A DNA stretch of 64,000 nt from Gavia stellata (lineage: Eukaryota > Chordata > Aves > Gaviiformes > Gaviidae), in the NCBI RefSeq assembly GCF_030936135.1, contig NW_026777121.1, positions 186,001-250,000 on the forward strand, written 5' to 3'. Positions 12,236 to 23,039 of this stretch are shown piece after piece. The notes under the pieces are model-generated. The model was not told the origin of the DNA. It saw only the letters and a program-made list of their open reading frames with translations, and did no database searches. Both the position numbers and the translations under genes were made by a program. Position 1 is the first letter of the stretch. Every line of letters begins with the position of its first letter.

Positions 12236-12432
12236 ACATGGTGCTGTGTGGTGTTGGGTGGGTTGGTTTTTGGTCTGTTGTGCCTTGTTGTTGTTGTGTG
12301 GTGGTTGGCTTGCGTGGGTTGTTTGTGTGGGTTTTTTTTTTGTTTTGTTTTTGGTTTGTTTTTTTTTTTTTCAGGTTGGACTTGATGATCTTACAGGTCT
12401 TTTCCAACCGTAGTGATTCTGTGATTCTGTGA

Positions 12433-12744
12433 GTACCGGACTACTGAGCGGCTTCTGCAAAAATACCCAACGGCAGAGACAGCACTACAGGATAGTTATT
12501 GTGTAGGGCACAAAGCATATGGAAAACCTGAGAGAGAGATACAGAGCAAAATATTTTAGAAGAGTTTAAAAGAGCTTGGTGAAGTTACCGAGAGGCGATT
12601 TTAGCAAACCCCAGGGGATGTTTAATTTCTGGCCAGATGCTACACGTCACTCAGCAAGTGCCTTCTTCCCCTTCCTGTTTTACAAACTTCATAACAAGAT
12701 GCAGGATTGAAGTGGCATATTCTCTCAATTTCTTCTTCCCCGAC
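12433..12744. other. Low-copy flank between CR1 and solo LTR
   Basis: AT-rich sequence immediately 3' of the CR1 insertion; it is the other side of the E2F3-linked island. I see no exon or repeat in it. Confidence 0.4.
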
Positions 12745-13338
12745 TGTGCTGGTTTTGGCTGGGGTAGCGTTAGTTTTCTTCATAGTAGCTAGTATGGGGC
12801 TGTGTTTTGGATTTGTGCTGGAAACAGTGTTGATAAAGCAGGGATGTTTTCATTACTGCTGAGCAGTGCTTACACAGAGTCGAGGCCTTTTCTGCTTCTC
12901 ACACCGCCCCACCAGCGAGTAGGCTGGGGGTGCACAAAAAGTTGGGAGGGGACATAGCTGGGACAGCTGACCCCAACTGACCAAAGGGATATGCCATACC
13001 ATATGACGTCATGCTCAGCATATAAAGCTGGGGGAAGAAGAAGGAAGGGGGGGACATGCGGGGTGATGGCGTTTGTCTTCCCAAGTAACCGTTACGCGTG
13101 ATGGAGCCCTGCTTTCCTGGAGATGGCTGAACACCTGCCTGCCGGTGGGAAGTAGTGAACGAATTCCTTGTTTTGCTTTGCTTGCCTGCGCAGCTTTTGC
13201 TTCACCTATTGAACTGTCTTTATCTCAAGCCGCGAGTTTTCTCACTTTACCCTTCCGATTCTCTCCCCCATCCCACCTGGGGGGAGTGAGCGAGTGGCTG
13301 GGTGGTGCTTAGTTGCCAGCTGGGGCTAAAGCACGACA
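12745..13338 (+). mobile_element. Solo LTR with mismatched flanks
   Basis: A 594-bp TG...CA element beginning TGTGCTGGTTTTGGCTGGGG and ending GCACGACA. It has a CRE-like TGACGTCA core (ATGACGTCATGC, about 13003-13012), a CATATAAAG TATA-like box at about 13018-13027, and TTGAACTGTCTTTATCTC near the R region. An older relative lies at 45838-46381. The left flank is E2F3-island DNA and the right flank is acrosin 3'-flank DNA (compare 58093 onward), and no direct repeat brackets the element, so it sits on a recombination junction. Confidence 0.8.
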
Positions 13339-13516
13339 TCCATGGCTTTGGTAAATCCTGTATCAGCCTCATCTCCTCAGTCTACCTTCTAGAGCTGTAT
13401 GGTGGAGCCTTGCTCCCATGCTGGAGGGCAGGGCAGTCACGGGAGGAAAGCAGGAGCCGGCCCCGTGCGTTGCATTTGCTGAGCGGGGCTAGGTCCCTGG
13501 AGGCTAGAGGGCATTG
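13339..13516. repeat. Acrosin downstream flank segment (partial duplicate)
   Basis: Matches 58097-58275 closely. It is the sequence that in the 58 kb copy precedes the truncated exon 5; here it is joined instead directly to the middle of exon 3. Confidence 0.65.
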
Positions 13517-13671
13517 GCCGGTCCGGTTCCAGCAGGGCGATGTCGTTCCTCTGCGTGATGTTACTGTAGTGCTCGTGAACCAGTAGCCGCTTGATATTGC
13601 GCACTTGGGCCTCAGGGCCCAGCTGAGGCAACCGGGTGGCCCCGATCACCACGCGCCACATGGTGATGTGC
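13517..13671 (-). pseudogene. ACR: Acrosin-like exon 3 fragment
   Basis: The 5' 155 bp (minus sense) of exon 3: from the acceptor after CTTCCAG (first base 13671) through HITMWRVVIGATRLPQ and QRNDIALLEPDRP, where homology ends abruptly. The catalytic Asp (NDIALL) is retained. The exon's second half (LACVPDASLRVSEL, SGWG) is missing. The adjoining intron 2 sequence (13672-13868) is the best preserved copy of the exon 2-exon 3 intron in the window. Confidence 0.8.
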
Positions 13672-13868
13672 CTGGAAGGCAGAGGGAGAGAGGGGTGAGA
13701 GGGAGCGGAGCCATGTGCTGCAGCAGCCCTGCAGTTCCCTGCCTTCTGCTCCACAAGGCAGAGAGGCAAGCAGCGCTAGGGAGGGGGCGAGTGCCCTGGC
13801 ACGCCTTAGGCACAAGGAATGTCGAGCTGGAGGCTGCTAGGAAGCAGTGGCACAAGCCCAGCCTTCTC
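13672..13868 (-). other. Acrosin intron 2 remnant
   Basis: Shares its exon-proximal end with 17039-17120, 32655-32736 and 59593-59700, and its distal end (GGCTGCTAGGAAGCAGTGG) with the sequence next to exon 2 at 51577 and 56611. It therefore bridges two parts that are separated elsewhere and shows that intron 2 was originally a few hundred bases long. Confidence 0.65.
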
Positions 13869-13876
13869 CCAGTGCC

Positions 13877-15052
13877 TTAAATATTAGCAAGGGAAGTTAA
13901 GTTCAACTAAAATCCGTGGCTGGATGTCAAACTACTTACCCAGTGGTTGGCACAGACCTTGGGGCTTTCCAGCTCTGTATCTCCTCTTGCTCGTGAACTA
14001 GTCCAGCTTCAAGCTCAAGAGCAACTTGCCCGCGCAGCCAGTGCTCCCACCAGTAGCTGGCCCTAGACACTTGGTGTCTCCAACCGCTGGGTCCCTGTGA
14101 CCAGAGTTCCCTTCTGCCATTGCTAGCAGCCAGGCCCCCGGACCCACCCCCCGCACTGGGTACAGAGTGAGGCCACACAGAAAAGGATTTGGGAGCGCTC
14201 TCAGAAAGAAGGTAGGACGGACTGTGGGGATTAGGCGCTGGGCTGAGTCAAAGAAGCAAACAAGTTGGCTTAAGCGCGACTAGCTCCTGGATTCCCCACC
14301 CCCACCCCCTTCTCTCCATTTTCCGTGCTTATACAGCCCCCTCAGCTTCCTCAACTCCTCTTTCTCTGCCCTTGTCTCCTCCCAAACAAGGGACCTAGCC
14401 CCGCTTCTTTTCCCCCCCTTGCTCCCAGGTTTGCTACATCTGTGAATGGATTTGGTGTTGCAGGTGCTCTTAGCTAGGTCACCTTGGACTTCCACGCCAT
14501 TACTGATGGGGTTTCCTGGGTACTGCTGGCCCTGCCAGATTCCTCTCCCCAAAATGAGCCCAACTCTCCCTTCAATTATCTGTGAAGTGGGGCCACCTCT
14601 CACATCAATCCCCCTCAACTACCCGTGAAATCTGGCTCTTCCTCATGGCACTGTAACTCCTGTCAGCTGCTCAGTCTGTTCTCTACGGTCAGCAATTTCT
14701 CTTGTCACGCTCAGGAGTTTTGCACAGGCCGTTCAGTGAGCTAAGGCTTACGCCAGGCCCTAATCGGCAGCTTGTGTGCCTTAATGCACACCCGCAAAGT
14801 CATCTGCATGTCCCATCATTTTTTCCCTATCCTCGTTCTAGCCACAGTGTGCCAGTCTTCTCCATCTCACGCTGGCTCTGAGAACCCTCCTCTCTGACCA
14901 GGCACGGTTTCAGCCCTTTTGAGTGGCTCTTTCCCTTTGTACCCTACTTGACTGCCTGCAGCCTCGTTTTGCAGGCGCCGGGCGTGGAAGTCCTTGCCTC
15001 GCACGGGAGACTGAATCGGACTGAAGCATGGTTAGCTGTGAAAATTGGCAAT
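13877..15052. repeat. Acrosin 3'-flank duplicated block, copy b (diverged)
   Basis: Older duplicate of 917-2091 and 55392-56567, with many substitutions and small indels. Copy 1 of the large duplication begins inside it, at about 14878. Confidence 0.65.
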
Positions 15053-17038
15053 TTTATTGGAAGAACTGAGTCAGCTTCAGCCCTTCAGCACTGCCAAGGA
15101 AATGGCGGTGGTACGCTGCCGGCTGCACTGGATCCTGTCCATCCTGCTGCTCAGGCCTTTGTCCCCCTTAGGAACTGCAGGAGCTCCTGCAGCAGTTTAA
15201 AGAATTGCACCAGCCTCTGGAGTGGAAATGGGCAGGGTGTAAATGTGCCCGATTGAGTTGGTATCGGTCTTGGCCTCTGAAAGGGGCTTGAGGTGAAGCC
15301 TGGCTGTGGCGTTGGAGTAGCCGTTACTGCTGGGCGCAGTCCCATCTGTGCCATGATCCAGTCGTAAAAGTGCTGCGCGGAGGCGTAGACTCCGGGCCGT
15401 CTTGCTCTCGGCACAGCCTTTCCCCCAGCTGGTGACTCCAACGAGACAGAAGTAGTCTGCATCGTTATCTTTGCAGACGAGAGGACCACCGCCGTCGCCC
15501 TGCAGCGGAGGAGAGAGGACAAAGGTGTTGTTGGGTGGCCTCTGTCAGCACTACGGCTGGCTCCTTCTCTCTCACAGCACCGGCCAGAGCTGTGCTCTGA
15601 GGCACAGAAAGGCCCCGCTCAGGTGCCGGGGCCTACAGGAGCTTGTGGGAGGGGGTCGTGGGCCTGTAAGGTAGGGCTCTGTGGAGGAATGGCTTAGTAA
15701 CAAGGGACACGATCTGATTCCCATGAGCAACCCAGTCTCTGATGAGGGGAAAGGCTCAGAGGAAACCGTTAACTGTCCTTGAAAGCCTGTTGTGATAAGA
15801 GACAGTGGAATGGTAAACAAGAAGGAGCTACATTCGCGAAGAGGAGAGGTAAGAGCACTGTACCAATCTCACTCGCCGCCTTGGCGCGTGAACAGAGGCT
15901 GTAAGCCAATCAGACAACTGTTGCGGACGCGTGTTCTTGGCATCTGTCTATATATACTCTGTAAGCTTGAATAAAGGGGAGAACGACTATACTCATATTG
16001 AGATTCCATCGTTACTCCGGGTCCGTCTCCCACTCCAACAGGGCTCTCTCTCATCTCTGCACAGCGATCCTGCGTGTGTGGAACGCACATGCTCCAGGCT
16101 TGGGATGTGGAGCTGCGTGCTGCCAAGAGCACTGGATGGGCTTTGTGGGCAGAGTCGCAGGCCTCTGGGGGAAGGGGGGCACTGGGCAAGGAGCTGCAGG
16201 TGGGGAAGGGGAGGTCAGCCCCAGCAGCGGTGGGGACCCAGCGGTGGGAGGGTGACTTGCCAGGCAAAGCACGCGCTGGGGTCTGCGTGGGACGGTTGTG
16301 AGAGGGCTGCCCATGCTGCTGGGGCTTGACTCGTAGCACGCTCCTACCTGGCAGGTGTCGATGCCACCCTGCGCATAGCCAGCACGCAGGTTGTGGGTGT
16401 GGATGGCCCCTCTGTACCACCCGCTGCTGTTACAGAGGTTGACATCAATGAGGCGGACCTTGGCCTCCTGCAGGACATCAGTTGATCCTCCAGCTGCGAG
16501 CACAGAAAGGAATTAACACCAGGCAGCTCGTTGCCATTTCTCCTCCCCTGTCTGGGTGAAGCCCTTCCCTAGGGCTTGGCTTTGCACCTTGAAGGCACTG
16601 TACCGGTGGTCCCCTTGTGCCTCCCTTTGGGGAATGGCTCAGGCCCATCTCTCTAGAGGCATGCGTCCCCGCAGCCTGACTCTGGCTTTCGCCTCTGCTC
16701 TCAGGAAGCCCAACCCGTCTCCCCTGCGTGCCAAGCTTGCGCTCAGGACACGAGTACTTTTTGGGAACTCACATCTTGCAGTCGTGGAACCCCAGCCGCT
16801 GGCGTAGCAGGTTGTCAGCTCTGACACTCTCAGCGAGGCGTCGGGCACACAGGCAAGCTGGATGGAGTAGCTGCACTGCACAGGCCGGTCCAGTTCCAGC
16901 AGGGCGATGTCGTTCCTCTGCGTGATGTTACTGTAGTGCTCGTGAACCAGTAGCCGCTTGATATTGCGCACTTGGGCCTCAGGGCCCAGCTGAGGCAACC
17001 GGGTGGCCCCGATCACCACGCGCCACATGGTGATGTGC
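15053..17038 (-). pseudogene. ACR: Acrosin-like gene remnant, exons 3-5, copy 1
   Basis: Three minus-strand exons: exon 3 16773-17038 (266 bp), exon 4 16348-16493 (146 bp), exon 5 15151-15499; poly(A) signal at 15053-15058. Exon 3 keeps the catalytic Asp (NDIALLELDRPVQC) and GWG. Exon 4 reads [17 protein letters not shown] with the usual NLCAGY changed to NLRAGY. Exon 5 has GDGGGP, so the catalytic Ser is Gly, and a 1-base insertion after KGC moves the [13 protein letters not shown] helix and proline-rich tail into another frame. All GT/AG splice sites look usable. Exons 1-2 are absent: minisatellite starts about 120 bp upstream of exon 3. A solo LTR sits in intron 4. Acrosin-type identity rests on the proline-rich C-terminal tail. 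Confidence 0.85.
15680..16040 (+). mobile_element. Solo LTR with 6-bp target-site duplication (copy 1)
   Basis: 361 bp, TGTGGAGG...CTCCAACA, flanked by the direct repeat GGGCTC (15674-15679 and 16041-16046). It contains a CCAAT box (15906-15910), a TATA box (CTATATATA, 15948-15956) and AATAAA (15970-15975), the order expected for U3-R. The same LTR is at 31293-31656, and the uninterrupted site is in copy 3 at 58609-58614. A 6-bp duplication is usual for alpharetrovirus-like elements; the family itself is not identified. Confidence 0.9.
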
Positions 17039-17159
17039 CTGGAAGGCAGAGGGAGAGAGGGGTGAGAGGGAGCGGAGCCATGTGCTGCAGCAGCCCTGCA
17101 GTTGCCTGTCTTCTGCTTCATAATGGAAAGGGGAAAGCAGCGCTACGGAGGGCGTGACT

Positions 17160-18148
17160 GCCATAAAGGGCTCCTATAAAAAAAATGGTGAACCACTGCA
17201 AACAAGCCCAAGGGTGAAGAGCTCCGAAAGCCCCCCAGCGTGGAGCGCTCCCAAAATAATACCAAACACTGCAGGGATCCCCCACACACAAAAAAAAGAA
17301 TGGTACAGGATTCCCCCAAAAAGGTAATGGTGACAAGCTCCCAAAAGCCACAATGGTGAGGCACTCCTGCGGGGCTGCACTCCAGAAATCCTAGGTATTG
17401 TAATGTTCCAAAAAACAGCAAAACCATAAAGAGCTCCCAAAAAGCAAGATCGTGAAGCCCTCCAGCAAGCCCCAGGGTGCTAAGTTCCAAAAAAGTACCA
17501 GGCTGCAGAGCTCCAAACAAGGCCCAGGATGCCCGACTCCCGAAAATACCAAACGCACACTGCAGAATCTCCCCCCAGAAAAACCCCAAATGGTGCAGGG
17601 ACGCCTTCCAAAACACCACCAAACGGTGCAGGACTCCCCCCAAAAAACACCCAACAGCGAAGGACTCGCGCAAAAAAACACCCAAAGGTGCAGGACTCCC
17701 CCCCAAAAATTAACGGTGAACGGCTCCCAAAAATCCAAATGGTGCTGCACTCCCCCGGAGCAGTGACATGAAGGCCTCAAAAAATCCCGCGTTTTGTAAT
17801 ATTCCAAAACATAGCAAAACCATGAAGGCCTCCAAAACACACAATGGTGAAGCCCTCCAAACAAGCCCCAGGGTGCAGAGCTCAAAAAAAGTGCCGGGTT
17901 GGAGACTCCCAAACACCCCAAATGATGCAGGACTCCCCAGAAAAACATGCAAATGGTGCAGGAGTCCCCCCCCAAAAAAACCCTAAATGGTGCAAGACTT
18001 ACCAGGAAAACAAAAAAGAAACGGTTTGCCCTCCTCTGGGGTGGAACAGTGAAGCACTCCAAGAATTCCCCGTTTTGTAATATTCCCCAAAATAGCAAAG
18101 CCATAAAGGGCTCCAAAAAACAAAATGGTGAACCACTGAAAACATGCC
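17160..18148. repeat. AT/GC-alternating minisatellite, copy 1 part I
   Basis: Degenerate tandem modules of about 30-45 bp in which A-runs (3-8 A) alternate with GC-rich cores such as GGTGCAGGACTCCCCC, GGTGAAGCACTCC and GCCCCAGGGTGCAGAGCTCC. TTTTGTAATATTCC marks a higher-order unit of about 220-500 bp. Open frames on both strands and in several frames are by-products of the stop-poor repeat. The A-cluster/GC-cluster pattern recalls the avian CNM/PO41-type and W-linked repeats, but the unit is not identified. Confidence 0.85.
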
Positions 18149-18775
18149 TGTCACGTTACAAGGACTGAGCAATTTGGCAGAAAATAAACCCCCGTGCGTT
18201 CCAGCTTGTCCTCAGATATCAGAGGGGCTGGGGGCGGCTAGGCTTAGATTCTGGGTGGTGCCCATTTCCTGTATTACAAGTCCGATCGTGTTCTATATAA
18301 ACATATACACACACACACAGAGTCATGTATAGATAGATAGATATAATCTTAACGATTACGGATGCACTTGTAACTCCATACACTTTCAGTCTAGCCACGT
18401 TGCATGAACTAGCACGGCCACCCTTAAGGAATTTAACTGCGTTCAATGAGAACTCTTACTGCCCACAAAGGTGGTACAGATAGTTTGAATATGAGTAATA
18501 CAGCCTGGCTACAAGCGCGCTAGATCACAAAACACGTGGTATAGCCAAGTGTTAGTATGCGAAAGATAGCCACCTACAAGCGCATTAAATCACAAAACAA
18601 CTCTACAGAGGTTGCCAAATCTCCCGGGGGGGGACACACTTGGTATAGCCAAGTGTCCAAATCTTACTCAGAGGCATCCCTCTGGGGGGGAAGAGAGGTT
18701 CAGCCCGTCGACTGATCCCAGATGTCAGAGCAGGTCTGCGATGGTATCTTCCCTAACATCCCTCCTCTCTTAAGC
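18149..18775 (-). mobile_element. LTR-like element, inverted, inside minisatellite (copy 1)
   Basis: Reverse complement of the 361-870 element, including the dinucleotide run (18304-18345, CA/GATA type) and the TGCCCACAAAGGTGGTAC segment. It extends left-to-right past the homologous part into GGGGGGGACACACTTGG and a segment (GCCCGTCGACTGATCC, 18712-18727) that resembles 53775-53790. It splits the minisatellite into two parts in all three copies. Confidence 0.6.
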
Positions 18776-19405
18776 TTTTATACTATTCTTACTTTACAGG
18801 TGGAGCTTGAGTGACTCTAGTCATATTTGTCTTTGTTGTAATTGGTGTAAAAGTTTCTCGCTTTGCTTTTAAAGGTAGAGACCAAGAAAAATTCAGAGCG
18901 CAGGCTCAGTGAGGGGTGGTCGCACCTTGGAGGTGGGTAGCTTTGGGATGGAGGTGCGTTTTTTAGTATTATAATGAGATTATAATGAGTATTTTGTCAA
19001 AAGGTGAGAGACTGTCGGCCCATTCCCAGGCACTCCGCTACACACCATTACACACACTAAATAGGTTATTGTATCTTTGTACAATAGCATTGTCTTTGAC
19101 CAGGTACCTATCCTAGTTATCAGGGTGAGTCTCCATCGCATTGTTCCATAGCACCTTCCAGTTCCTGTCTTATCACAGAGCCTGGCCGCGGTGTCTCTAC
19201 TCTGCTCCACCCTCTGTACAGTTTCTCTTAGAGTCAGCACACCAAGCTCCCCTGGCATTGCCAACACCTAAGGTTGCCTAGGGAACTTCTGCGGGATGGA
19301 ACTCTTGCATGACCACCCCGAAAGTTTCTTCAGTGCTGTACCTTTCCTAAAAATGCAAATATAGATTTAATTTCCAAGTCACCTCCAGCAATAATTCCAC
19401 AATGC
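18776..19405. other. Copy 1-specific segment, missing from copies 2 and 3
   Basis: About 0.63 kb present only here; copies 2 and 3 jump from TCTTAAGCTT straight into minisatellite at 34386 and 62106. The end (19325-19405, TTCTTCAGTGCTGTACCTT) is similar to 52884-52950, so it probably is the remainder of the LTR/ERV element found at 52.9-53.8 kb. A small open frame (18980-19267 minus) has no recognised domain. Confidence 0.6.
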
Positions 19406-21275
19406 CCAAGGGTGAAGAGCTCCGAAAACCCACCAGGGTGGAGTGCTCCTAAAACAATACCAAACACTGCAGGAGTCCCACCAAAAAAAAGATGCAGGAA
19501 TCCCCCAAAAAGGTAACGGTGACCAGCTCCCAAAACCCAAAATGGTGAGGCACTCCTGCGGGGCAGCAGGCTGAGGCACTCCAGAAACCCCGGCTTTTGT
19601 AATGTTCCAAAAACCAGCAAAGCCCTAAAGGGCTCCAGAAAACAAAACAGTGAACCCTTCAAACAAGCCCCATGGTGCAGAGTCCCAAAAAAGTACCGGG
19701 CTGGAGAGCTTCAAAACAGACCCAGGGTGCAGGACTCCACAAAATACACCAAACAGTTCAGAAACTGCCCCCAAAGGGTGCAGGAGTCCCCCAGAAAAAC
19801 ACCAAACGGTGCAGGACTCCCCCAGAAAGATAAGTGAATGATTCCCAAAAAACAAATCGTCAGGCACTCCTGCCGGGTGGCGCGGTGAGGCACTCCAAAC
19901 ATCCCGGGTTTTGTAATATTCCAAAACATAGCAAAACCATAGAAGGCTCCAAAACCCAAAATGGTAAAGTCCTCCAAACAAGCCTCAGGGGGCAGAGCTC
20001 CAAAAAGGACCGGCTTGGAGAGCTCCAAAAAAGCCCCAGGTTGCAGGACTCCCAAAAAACCCACCAAACTGTGCAGAATTTCCCCCAAAATAACCTTAAA
20101 ATGGTACAGTACTCCCTCCAAAAAAACACCAAACGCTGCAAGACTCCTCCAGAAAATACTAACTGGGAATGGCTCTGAAAGACCAAATGGTGAGGCACTC
20201 CTCCAGGGCGGCGTTGTGAAGGCCTTCAGAAATCTTGGGTCCTGCAATATTCCAAAAAATACCAAAACCACAAAAGGCCGCCGAAAAACAAAACTGTGAA
20301 GCACTCCAAACAAGCCCCAGGGTGCAGAGCCCCCAGACACACAGAGGGTGCAGGACTCCCCAAAAGAATACCAAATGGTGAACAGCTCCCAAAACACCAA
20401 ATGGGGATGCACTCCTCCGGGGCAGCGCAGGGAGGTGAAGCACTCCAAAAAATCCCGGGTTTGGTAAAATTTCAAAAAATAGCAAAACTGTGAAGGGCTC
20501 CCTCCCAAAACAAATAAAATGGTGAAGCCCTTGAAAAAAGCCCCAGTGTGCAGGGCTCCCCCCTAAAAAAAACCCAAATTGTGAAGGACTCCCAAAAGCC
20601 CCAAACTGTGAAGGACGCCCAAAAAAACAAATGGTGATGCAGTCCTCCAGGACGGCGCGGTGAAGCACTCCAAAAAATGCCAGGTCTCCTACTATTCCAC
20701 AGAATAGCAAAACTGTAAAGGGTTCCCAAAATACAAAATGGTGAAGCCCTCCAAACAAGCCACAGGGCGCAGAGCTCCAAAAAACCACCGGGTTGGACTG
20801 CTCCCAAAAAGCCCCAGGGTGGAGAGCTCCAAACACCACTACGAGGGAGGACTCTGAAAAAGCCCAGGATGGAGCACTCTTAAAAAGCACCGGGGTTAAG
20901 CGCTCCAAAATATCCAACTGGTGAAGCAAACCAAAAAAGCCCCGCAAAGAGGGCTCCCAAAAAGCCAAACAGTGACAGACTCCCAGAAAAACCAAATGGT
21001 GAAGCACTCCTCTGGGGTGGCGCAGTGATGCACTCCAGAAATGCCGGGTCCTGTAGCATTCCAGAAAATAGTGAAACCATGAAGGGCTTCCAAAAAAACG
21101 AAATGGTGAAGCATTCCAAAAAAGCCCCGGGGTGCAGAGCTCCAAAACACCCAAGTGATGGAGCGCTCCCAAAAAGCCCCATGGTGAAGCGCTCCCAAAA
21201 AGCCCCCGACAGAAAGCTCCAAAAGCGCCACACAGTGCAGGACTGCGAGAAAAGCCCCACGGTGCAGTAAAGCAC
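19406..21275. repeat. AT/GC-alternating minisatellite, copy 1 part II
   Basis: Same module type as 17160-18148, nearly identical to 34389-36233 and 62111-63955. The long minus-strand open frame found in copies 2 and 3 is interrupted here into two. Confidence 0.85.
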
Positions 21276-22131
21276 TCCTCCAGAGCCATATGCTGATGTG
21301 CTCCTCACATGCTTCAAAACTAGCGTGGGCAATCCTAGATTGGGGGCAATCCTAGAAAACAGCAGTGGAATAGGTATTTTTATTCCCTTTCGGAAATTCC
21401 CAGCCAACAACTCTACAATGCTCCTGCCAATCTCCTAAAGACAGTCATTCCTAGCAAGTCCTGTCAAAGTCCTTGAATGCATCCCAATTCTTCATCTCCT
21501 AGGGGTTCCTGGGAAATTCCTCATTTCTCCCTCCTTTTGCTGTGCCAGAGAGCCACACTACACATTTCCACAACGGAAAGGCTGCCTGCGCAGAGCCAGA
21601 CTGCACCTGATGGGGACACAAATGCCACACCTCTTCCCAGACCCCTGCTATTTATTGCACAGGGATTAGTCCATTCTGTGGCCAACTGCTCTTCATGCTT
21701 CCTAGAGAGCTTTCACCCTTCACAGGTGGCACCTCCACAGGGGCACAACCCACTTCTCTGCCTTTGAGGAAACCCGCAACCCACAGGCGGCCCTTTCTCG
21801 CTGAGATACAAGGTGGCCCCCAAAACATTCCCCTCAGCCCCTTCAAATGACCACCTGCAGAGCTCCCAGTTCACCTGGGAGCCACCTCTCTGCTCCTCTG
21901 GTCACTCTCACCTCGCCCTCGCTGTTCACCTGCTACCCAAGCAGCACAAAGTCCACGTCCGTGGCAATGCAGAAGGCTCAGCCGAGCTCCCCAGGCTGAA
22001 GCTAGAAGACATGCAGACAGCAGAGCCTCGGCGGATGGACAAAAGGGTTGGGACTATGTCCCTGCTTGCCATCTATAGCTTGACTAGAACTTGACAGTAT
22101 GTTACCTGCCTACACTCAGAAGAGTCTGGCT
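21276..22131. other. Duplicated non-coding spacer (copy 1)
   Basis: About 0.85 kb between minisatellite and the degenerate tandem repeat, matching 36234-37091. No exon, retroelement or RNA gene seen; short open frames on both strands lack domains. Confidence 0.5.
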
Positions 22132-22797
22132 CGACAGACTCTGTCGCCTACCTCGACATCGAATACCAACCATCTGCGTACACGCAACATACCTGCAACA
22201 AGGGGAAGCTTTTCTGTTGCTATACAGACTACATACTGTCTTCCTCACCACTGCGCATGGACAGGCAAAGCCAGGCTTGCTTTCTCAGCATGTATCAGGC
22301 TATACTCTGCCTATCAGAAAAGAGACAGGGAGGCTTTTCTCTCCAGATACAGACTGTATTTTGTCTGTAGATAGACTGTATGCAGGCAAAGCATGTCTAG
22401 TCATAGACTAGATACTGCCAAGGCAGGGCTTTTTGGTCTGCTTATACAGTGTACGCCGGCCGTATAGAGGACAGAAACCAACAGAAGGGTGAGGTGGGGC
22501 GATAGCTTTCTCTCACCGTACAGACTGTAAAAATGGCTGTACGGAGAATACACATGGAGAGCACCGCACTCCACTGCCCTGTCAGGACACAGACCGTATG
22601 CCGGTTACGGAGCAGAGACGGGCCAGGTGAGGCAGGGCTTGCCCACCCACCCGCACATGAAATCTGGGGAGGCTGGGGGTGGAGGGGGAGCGTCTCTGTA
22701 CATCAGGCACGCTCTGCCTACAGAAGCACACAAACAGGGGAGGTGAGGCTTTTCTCTTTGCAGAGCAAACACTCGGTGCACACCGGTAGTAAGTACG
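22132..22797. repeat. Degenerate tandem repeat, contracted copy
   Basis: Loose repeats rich in ACAGACTGTA, TATACAG and GGTGAGGC..GCTTTTCTCT, recurring about every 75-130 bp. Compared with copy 2 (37092-38918) it lacks about 0.87 kb at its start and about 0.28 kb at its end, as expected for a tandem array that changes length by unequal exchange. No coding function is suggested. Confidence 0.65.
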
Positions 22798-23039
22798 GGT
22801 GCTCAGGGCCATGCTGCTCCAGGGAGGCTGATGAAGCTCATCAGGCCCTCATCCCCACAACATCCAGGGGGAAGAGCCCCTCACCCTGGCAGGGCTGTCC
22901 TCAGGAAGGCTCAAGTAGGAGCAAACACATCCTGCTGCTTAGCACCATCGGGCTGGTGGCACAGTCAGGACTTCGGCTCCTATGACCACAGGACCCTTCT
23001 TTGAGGAGCACAAGGAATAAGGACTGCTGGCCCAGGGAC

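Larger units (their letters stand above)
8900..12432 (+). mobile_element. CR1 LINE, nearly full-length, 5' truncated
   Basis: A non-LTR retrotransposon of the avian CR1 group. It contains the end of ORF1 (stop at 9369), ORF2 from 9426 with endonuclease and reverse transcriptase, a G/T-rich 3' UTR (12236-12372) and the CR1 3' signature: GGTTGGACTTGATGATCTTA followed by TTTTCCAACC and ending in a tandem ATTCTGTG (12416-12432). The left edge is uncertain: similarity to CR1 ORF1 is clear from about 8930. No target-site duplication is expected for CR1. The ORFs are open over long stretches, so this is one of the younger elements in the window. Confidence 0.9.

Noticed and set aside
12192..12432. 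Apparent low-complexity Gly/Val/Trp-rich or Lys/Thr/Asn-rich peptides
   Set aside because: This is the G/T-rich 3' UTR and tail of the CR1 element.
15053..17038. A functional acrosin gene in copy 1
   Set aside because: Catalytic Ser is Gly, exon 5 is frameshifted and exons 1-2 are missing.
19711..21289. Phe/Leu/Gly-rich minus-strand frames (265-376 codons) as possible membrane proteins
   Set aside because: Each is a reading of the minisatellite; frames overlap in different phases and no start context, domain or splice structure supports a gene.
22132..22797. CRISPR-like array because of recurring short words
   Set aside because: Repeats are degenerate with irregular spacing and the DNA is from a vertebrate genome; no direct repeats of constant length.
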